In this document: in pieces, positions 57,520-61,035 of the stretch
Position numbering within the stretch: the stretch's first letter is position 1
How the letters are laid out: each line of letters starts with the position of its first letter
Assembly (NCBI GenBank): GCA_018242445.1
Contig: JAFEBW010000062.1
Span: 1 to 61,035 of the forward strand
Source of the DNA: Pseudomonadota bacterium
Lineage (GTDB): Bacteria > Pseudomonadota > Gammaproteobacteria > Xanthomonadales > Xanthomonadaceae
Length of the DNA: 61,035 nt
Direction of reading: 5' to 3'
Notes under the pieces: generated by a model
Seen by the model: the letters and a program-made list of their open reading frames with translations, nothing else
Databases searched by the model: none
Told to the model about the DNA's origin: nothing
Made by a program: the position numbers and the translations under genes

Positions 57520-57547
57520 ACGCTTAGAAGTCTAGACCGAGGACGCC

Positions 57548-57880
57548 ATGGCCACAGAATCCTTCGGATCCGCGATCTCAGCCGCCCGGCGAGCCAAGGG
57601 GCTGAGTCAGAAAGAGCTGGCGGAGCGCGTCAAGCTCGAAGATGAGGCCGGAAAGCTGAAGCCCATCTCGCCCCAGTACCTGAACGACATTGAGCACGAT
57701 CGCCGCAATCCGTCCTCGTCGCAGTTGGTCGCGCAGTTCTGCAAAGTTCTGGATCTAAACCCGGAATACATGGCCTTCCTGGCCGATCGCTGGCCAGACA
57801 GCTTGCGCAAGCAGATCAAGTCTGAGGAAGATTTCACCAAGATGGTGAGTCTGTTTCGTACAGTGACCAAAGCGCGATAG
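57548..57880 (+). CDS. XRE-family HTH regulator (CapH-like partner of a metallopeptidase)
   Basis: 110 aa. An HTH_3 domain spans about 6-70: A-I-S-A-A-R-R-A-K-G-L-S-Q-K-E-L-A-E-R-V, then P-Q-Y-L-N-D-I-E-H-D-R-R-N-P. A short C-terminal helical tail follows. It ends 2 bases before the ImmA/IrrE-type peptidase gene. Such pairs act as repressor and repressor-cleaving protease (ImmR/ImmA, CapH/CapP). It likely represses its own promoter and the downstream operon through the two matching palindromes. Confidence 0.88.
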   Translation: MATESFGSAISAARRAKGLSQKELAERVKLEDEAGKLKPISPQYLNDIEHDRRNPSSSQLVAQFCKVLDLNPEYMAFLADRWPDSLRKQIKSEEDFTKMVSLFRTVTKAR

Positions 57881-57882
57881 GA

Positions 57883-58602
57883 ATGAAGCTCATTCCCGAT
57901 CCAACGGGTCGGTTCAAGGAGCGTCCGTACTTCGACGCCGCCGAGCTCGACGTCGACTGCGAAAGCCGCATGTCGAAGTTCTTGCGTACGCTCCATGGAA
58001 AAGTCGAATTTCCGGTCACGACGGACGACCTGACCAAGCTCATCGAGCAGCACGTCGACGACTTCGACTCTTATGCCGACCTGACTGCGCTGTACGGCGA
58101 AGGGGTCGAGGGCGTCACTGAATTCCGCCCCGGCAAGAAGCCGATCGTGCGCATTCACCAGGACCTGACCGGGGATGATGCGCGCGAGAACCGCCTGCGC
58201 ACCACGCTGACGCACGAACTCGGGCATGTGCTCTATCACACCTGGCTGTTCGATCTTCGAGACGCGCCATCGTTGTTCCCGACGAAGCCGCGGCCGAACG
58301 ATGTGCAGGTCTGCAAGCGTGAAACCATCCTGAACGCCCCGCAGGTGGACTGGATGGAGTGGCAGGCGGGTCATGTCTGCGGTGCGCTTCTGATGCCCTC
58401 TTCCCGGGTCCGTCGGCTGGCGAAGGAAGTAGCAACCGCCAATCCACCACCCGAGCTGGAAGCCATAGGACCCGATTCGTCGTTCGGCTGCGCGCTGATT
58501 CGAGCCATCAGCACGCAATTCCAGGTGTCTTCCGACGCCGCCCAGGTGCGCTCACACCGCCTGGGCTTGCTCACGCGCATGGATCGCAATCTCACGTTCT
58601 GA
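57883..58602 (+). CDS. ImmA/IrrE-type metallopeptidase
   Basis: 239 aa. Zinc motif H-E-L-G-H at 111-115 in T-L-T-H-E-L-G-H-V-L, with a downstream W-x-A-G-x-x-C-G-A-L-L-M-P segment supplying the third region of the COG2856 fold. Enzymes of this class cleave the adjacent HTH repressor when activated, often by DNA damage signals. Here it would release expression of the ubiquitin-like operon. Confidence 0.88.
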   Translation: MKLIPDPTGRFKERPYFDAAELDVDCESRMSKFLRTLHGKVEFPVTTDDLTKLIEQHVDDFDSYADLTALYGEGVEGVTEFRPGKKPIVRIHQDLTGDDARENRLRTTLTHELGHVLYHTWLFDLRDAPSLFPTKPRPNDVQVCKRETILNAPQVDWMEWQAGHVCGALLMPSSRVRRLAKEVATANPPPELEAIGPDSSFGCALIRAISTQFQVSSDAAQVRSHRLGLLTRMDRNLTF

Positions 58603-58620
58603 GGCGGGTACCCATCACGC

Positions 58621-58649
58621 TTGCATTCGGAAACGTGTGCGAGTAGCCT
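58621..58649 (+). promoter_or_regulatory. Weak candidate promoter of the ubiquitin-like operon
   Basis: TTGCAT, a 17-bp spacer, then TAGCCT. The -10 is poor, but the matching operator (58667-58684) lies just downstream of the expected start point, where a bound repressor would block transcription. Confidence 0.3.
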
Positions 58650-58666
58650 GCAAGGTGGCGATGCAA

Positions 58667-58684
58667 ATCCGCTCATCTGCGGAT
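58667..58684 (+). promoter_or_regulatory. Operator-like palindrome upstream of the ubiquitin-like operon
   Basis: ATCCGCTCATCTGCGGAT, 71 bases before the multi-ubiquitin start. Arms identical to the element at 57502-57519 (ATCCGC-N6-GCGGAT), and the last four spacer bases also match (ATCT). Confidence 0.6.
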
Positions 58685-58755
58685 TAGCATCGCACCCGAT
58701 GGCGCGGAGCGATCCGGTTAGCCATGTCTCCAATCCGCCACTGCAGGAGCGATCC

Positions 58756-59220
58756 ATGACTACCGGTACCGAAATGCACAAGCAGACCGTCCGCATCCAT
58801 ATCGACCGCGAGGTGTACGAGTCGCCCAACCCGACCACGGGTGCGGCGCTCTATCACCTCGGCCAGCTCCCGGCGCACCGTGCGCTCTTCCGCGAGGGCG
58901 ATGCTCACCGCGAGGATCAGCTGATCGAACGTGATCACGAACCCGTCCATCTGGTCGAGGAAGAGCGCTTCTACTCTCAGAAGGAAATCACCCTGATCGT
59001 CAACGCCGAGGCCAAGGACTGGACGGACACCACGATCTCGTTCGAGCAGGTCACCCACCTGGCTTTCCCCGAGCCTCTGCCGCCGGGCATCGTCATCCGC
59101 TACACCGTCGAGTACAGCAACGGCACGCACCGCAAGCCGGAAGGGTCCCTTACCAAGGGCGAAGTGGTTCCAGTCAAGAACGGGATGATCTTCAATGTCA
59201 CGGAAACTGGTCGCTCGTAG
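58756..59220 (+). CDS. Multi-ubiquitin domain protein (two ubiquitin-like folds)
   Basis: 154 aa from the ATG at 58756, with AGGAG upstream. Two beta-grasp segments are visible: about 8-74 (V-R-I-H-I-D-R...Y-E-S-P-N-P-T-T-G-A-A-L-Y, ending E-E-R-F-Y-S) and about 76-150 (I-T-L-I-V-N-A...W, ending G-M-I-F-N-V-T). This is the Multi_ubiq (PF14452-type) pattern. The C-terminus is T-E-T-G-R-S, without the GlyGly usual for conjugated modifiers. Overlaps the E1-like gene by 26 bases. Presumed substrate or modifier of the fused E2/E1. Confidence 0.82.
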   Translation: MTTGTEMHKQTVRIHIDREVYESPNPTTGAALYHLGQLPAHRALFREGDAHREDQLIERDHEPVHLVEEERFYSQKEITLIVNAEAKDWTDTTISFEQVTHLAFPEPLPPGIVIRYTVEYSNGTHRKPEGSLTKGEVVPVKNGMIFNVTETGRS

Positions 59221-60382
59221 TCCCGATCTGAAGCGTTTGCGCGACGAAGGGTACGACCTCGAGGTCCGAGGCACTCATGTGCTGATCAAGAGCGTACCCT
59301 ACGTCACCAGCGCGAAGGTCGTTCGGTTGGATGGCGTTCTCATCGCCACCTTGGACTTGCTGCAAGACCGGACGAAGCAGCCCGAACGCCACACCGCGTG
59401 GTTTTCGGGCGAGCTCCCATGCGACCAGCATGGCGCGAAGCTGACGGACATCATCATCGATGAAAATAACGTTCCGCTGGCGGGGTTGACCGTTGCGTGT
59501 CAGTTTTCGCACAAGCCCCAGCGGGGCCAGCCGTATCCCGACTACCACGCCAAGATGACTGCGTACGTCAGGATTCTGCTGCACGAAGCGCAAGCGATCG
59601 ACCCGACGGTCAAGGCGAAGGTGTTCAAGCCCATCCCGGCAGACCCGGACGACGACTCCCCCTTCCAGTACTTCGACTCCGCATCGAGCCGCGCCGGAAT
59701 CGACGAGCTCTCCCGCAGGCTCGCCATGGACAGGATCGCCATCGTAGGCCTGGGTGGTACCGGGTCCTACGTCCTGGACCTGGTCGCAAAGACGTACGTG
59801 AAGGAAATCCATCTCTACGACAGTGACGACTTCGGCCAGCACAACGCGTTCCGCTGCCCGGGGGCGGTTGCCTTCGAGGACCTGAAAGCCGACCTGAAAA
59901 AGGTCGACCACTACGCCTCAGTGTATTCCAGGCTGCACAAGGGCATCGTTCCCCATCCCTATCGGATCGGGCCGCACAATGCCCATGAACTCGCGGGCAT
60001 GCAGTTCGTCTTCCTGTGCATGGACAGCGGCGAATGGAAGGACGCGATCATGCGGGTGCTCGAACAGGCCGGCATTTCGTTCATCGACGTCGGGATGGGG
60101 GTTCTGTATCGCAGCGAGTCCTTGATCGCCAACTTGCGGGTCACCTCGAGCACTCCGAACAAGCGCAACCACATTCGCGAAAACGAGCGCATTTCGTTCG
60201 CCCCGGCCACCGGAGAGAATCTCTATTCGCAGAACATCCAGGTTGCTGACCTCAACAGTCTCAACGCGGCGCTCGCGGTCGTGAAGTGGAAGAAGCTGTA
60301 CGGTTTCTACCATGACTACAGGCGCGAACATCACAGCACGTACGTGGTGGAGATGAACAAGCTGTCCAGCGAGGACACGTGA
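59195..60382 (+). CDS. DUF6791 (E2-like) - ThiF/E1-like fusion protein
   Basis: 395 aa. N-terminal part (about 1-150): W-F-S-G-E-L-P-C, then F-S-H-K-P...Y-P-D-Y-H-A-K-M-T-A-Y-V, matching DUF6791, an E2-like fold; Cys76 and Cys102 are candidate thioester residues. C-terminal ThiF/E1 adenylation domain: V-G-L-G-G-T-G-S (184-191), acidic D209/D211, N217 and R220, and D-S-G near 277. It would adenylate and transfer the multi-ubiquitin-like protein. The stop is immediately followed by the DUF6527 start. Confidence 0.82.
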   Translation: MSRKLVARSPDLKRLRDEGYDLEVRGTHVLIKSVPYVTSAKVVRLDGVLIATLDLLQDRTKQPERHTAWFSGELPCDQHGAKLTDIIIDENNVPLAGLTVACQFSHKPQRGQPYPDYHAKMTAYVRILLHEAQAIDPTVKAKVFKPIPADPDDDSPFQYFDSASSRAGIDELSRRLAMDRIAIVGLGGTGSYVLDLVAKTYVKEIHLYDSDDFGQHNAFRCPGAVAFEDLKADLKKVDHYASVYSRLHKGIVPHPYRIGPHNAHELAGMQFVFLCMDSGEWKDAIMRVLEQAGISFIDVGMGVLYRSESLIANLRVTSSTPNKRNHIRENERISFAPATGENLYSQNIQVADLNSLNAALAVVKWKKLYGFYHDYRREHHSTYVVEMNKLSSEDT

Positions 60383-60841
60383 ATGGCAGACGACGTCATC
60401 AACCCCGTCTTCGTCGATCTCCTGCCGCAGCCACTCGAGCGGGGCGTTCTGTACATCTCGATCCGTTACAAGACGATGGCGCACCTTTGTTGTTGCGGAT
60501 GCGGATCGAAGGTCGTCACACCGCTTTCTCCCACTGGATGGTCGCTGATCTACAACGGCAAGGAGGCCTCGCTACGTCCATCGATCGGGAACTGGAGTCT
60601 GCCCTGTCGATCGCACTACTGGATTCTGAAAAATCGCGTCGAGTGGGCGGAGTCCTGGTCGCAGGAACGCGTAGCTGCTGGTTTCAATCGAGACGTCGCA
60701 ATCAAGCAGCGTTACCATCACGATCAGGCTCAGGAGCAGTCGCCACCCGCAGCGCGTCCAGCTGACGCGGAAGCAGGATCGCCGCTGCCGCGCGAAGAAC
60801 GCTCGACAATTCGCAAGTGGCTGTCGAGGCTGCTCAGTTGA
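60383..60841 (+). CDS. DUF6527-type Cys-rich protein
   Basis: 152 aa, ATG directly after the E1-like stop. The conserved core holds H34-L-C-C-C-G-C-G (Cys36, 37, 38, 40) and, 35 residues on, C75-R-S-H78-Y-W-I, a likely zinc site. The last 50 residues are variable and charged. The DUF6527 family is known beside ThiF/multi-ubiquitin genes; its role (ligase adaptor, target or protease) is not established. Confidence 0.75.
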   Translation: MADDVINPVFVDLLPQPLERGVLYISIRYKTMAHLCCCGCGSKVVTPLSPTGWSLIYNGKEASLRPSIGNWSLPCRSHYWILKNRVEWAESWSQERVAAGFNRDVAIKQRYHHDQAQEQSPPAARPADAEAGSPLPREERSTIRKWLSRLLS

Positions 60842-60990
60842 TTCCTTCCGACGGGCTATCGCCGCACTGATCGCAAATCGCTCGTCGGCGCACCGCGGCA
60901 ACGTGTTTAGCTAGTGTGGTGTCTCACAAGTAATATGAACTAATTGTGCTGCAATTTGTCTATGAGTTTTCGGTGACGGAGACTCAGGCG
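60842..60990. other. Boundary sequence of a probable IS element
   Basis: After the DUF6527 stop, CTAG at 60911-60914 is followed by GTGTGGTGTCTCAC and an AT-richer leader before the transposase start at 60991. IS630-type elements insert at TA, so the left end may be near 60912. The right end is outside the window. Confidence 0.35.
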
Positions 60991-61035
60991 ATGTCCAGAG
61001 CGGGGCGACCGGTGAAGGTGTTGCAGGTGACGGAC
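60991..61035 (+). CDS. Probable IS630-family transposase, N-terminal fragment
   Basis: Only 15 codons are in the window: M-S-R-A-G-R-P-V-K-V-L-Q-V-T-D. The R-x-G-R-P start is typical of IS630-type transposases. Cut by the window edge, so the family is tentative. Confidence 0.45.
   Translation, partial: MSRAGRPVKVLQVTD

Larger units (their letters stand above)
57226..57547. other. Regulatory gap between tRNA-Met and the island repressor gene
   Basis: 322 bases without a gene. It contains the tRNA terminator (57261-57285), phased GTGACAG repeats (57361-57405) and an 18-bp operator-like palindrome (57502-57519), each listed separately. Confidence 0.6.

Noticed and set aside
57226..57547. tRNA-adjacent attachment site with integrase
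   Set aside because: No second copy of the tRNA 3' end and no integrase gene are visible in the window, so site-specific integration is not supported.

Overview
The window is high-GC DNA with dense, mostly ATGA-overlapping gene order. The housekeeping content (tgt/queA, fabD-fabG, dapB, nagZ-hpt-mtnP, rlmD, fimX, epmB/efp, mtaD-ubiG-gph, folE2, elongator tRNA-Met) and the dispersed GC-rich palindromic repeats suggest a gammaproteobacterium of the Xanthomonadales/Lysobacterales. That placement is an inference from gene content and style, since no rRNA is present. All functional calls rest on reading motifs, not on database searches.

Layout. 0.3-12.2 kb: a secreted caspase-like protein on the minus strand, then two large paralogous surface proteins (DUF11/Ig-like repeats with a C-terminal autotransporter barrel). 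12.4-15.0 kb: a PP2C phosphatase and a PknB-type kinase flanking a low-GC islet with a small secreted peptide. 15.2-23.1 kb: queA and tgt, normally neighbours, are separated by a type I restriction-modification system (hsdM, hsdS, hsdR) with a ParDE-like toxin-antitoxin pair inside it. 23.1-30.8 kb: a DUF3142 lipoprotein with a large partner, then a DesK/DesR-like two-component system with an ABC-2 exporter. 30.9-35.0 kb: asnB, preceded by what reads as an asparagine-codon transcription attenuator, then fabG and fabD. 35.1-38.9 kb: a P5C dehydrogenase and a secreted beta-propeller protein. 39-51.3 kb: a long minus-strand run (OmpR-type two-component system, dapB, methylthioinosine/purine salvage, nagZ, CYTH, rlmD, fimX, epmB). 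51.4-56.9 kb: a plus-strand run (efp, mtaD, ubiG, gph, an unknown gene, folE2). 57.1 kb to the end: tRNA-Met, its terminator, then an accessory island cut by a probable IS630-type element at the window edge.

The island is the most exciting region. An XRE repressor and an ImmA/IrrE-type metallopeptidase stand directly upstream of a compact ubiquitin-like operon: a two-domain multi-ubiquitin-like protein, a fused E2-like (DUF6791) plus ThiF/E1 protein, and a Cys-rich DUF6527 protein. A nearly identical 18-bp palindrome (ATCCGC-N6-GCGGAT) precedes both the repressor gene and the ubiquitin-like operon. This suggests one repressor/protease switch controls both, as described for CapH/CapP in CBASS defence. 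No deubiquitinase is visible, and the ubiquitin-like protein lacks a C-terminal GlyGly.

The second notable system is the asnB leader. A 39-codon leader ORF has four Asn codons in seven (positions 25, 27, 29 and 31). They lie between mutually pairing RNA segments and are followed by a strong intrinsic terminator. Other oddities are a partial duplication of the ubiG 5' end that makes a 66-codon bridging ORF, a 12-cysteine cluster in HsdR, and G-rich repeat tracts around asnB and fabG.
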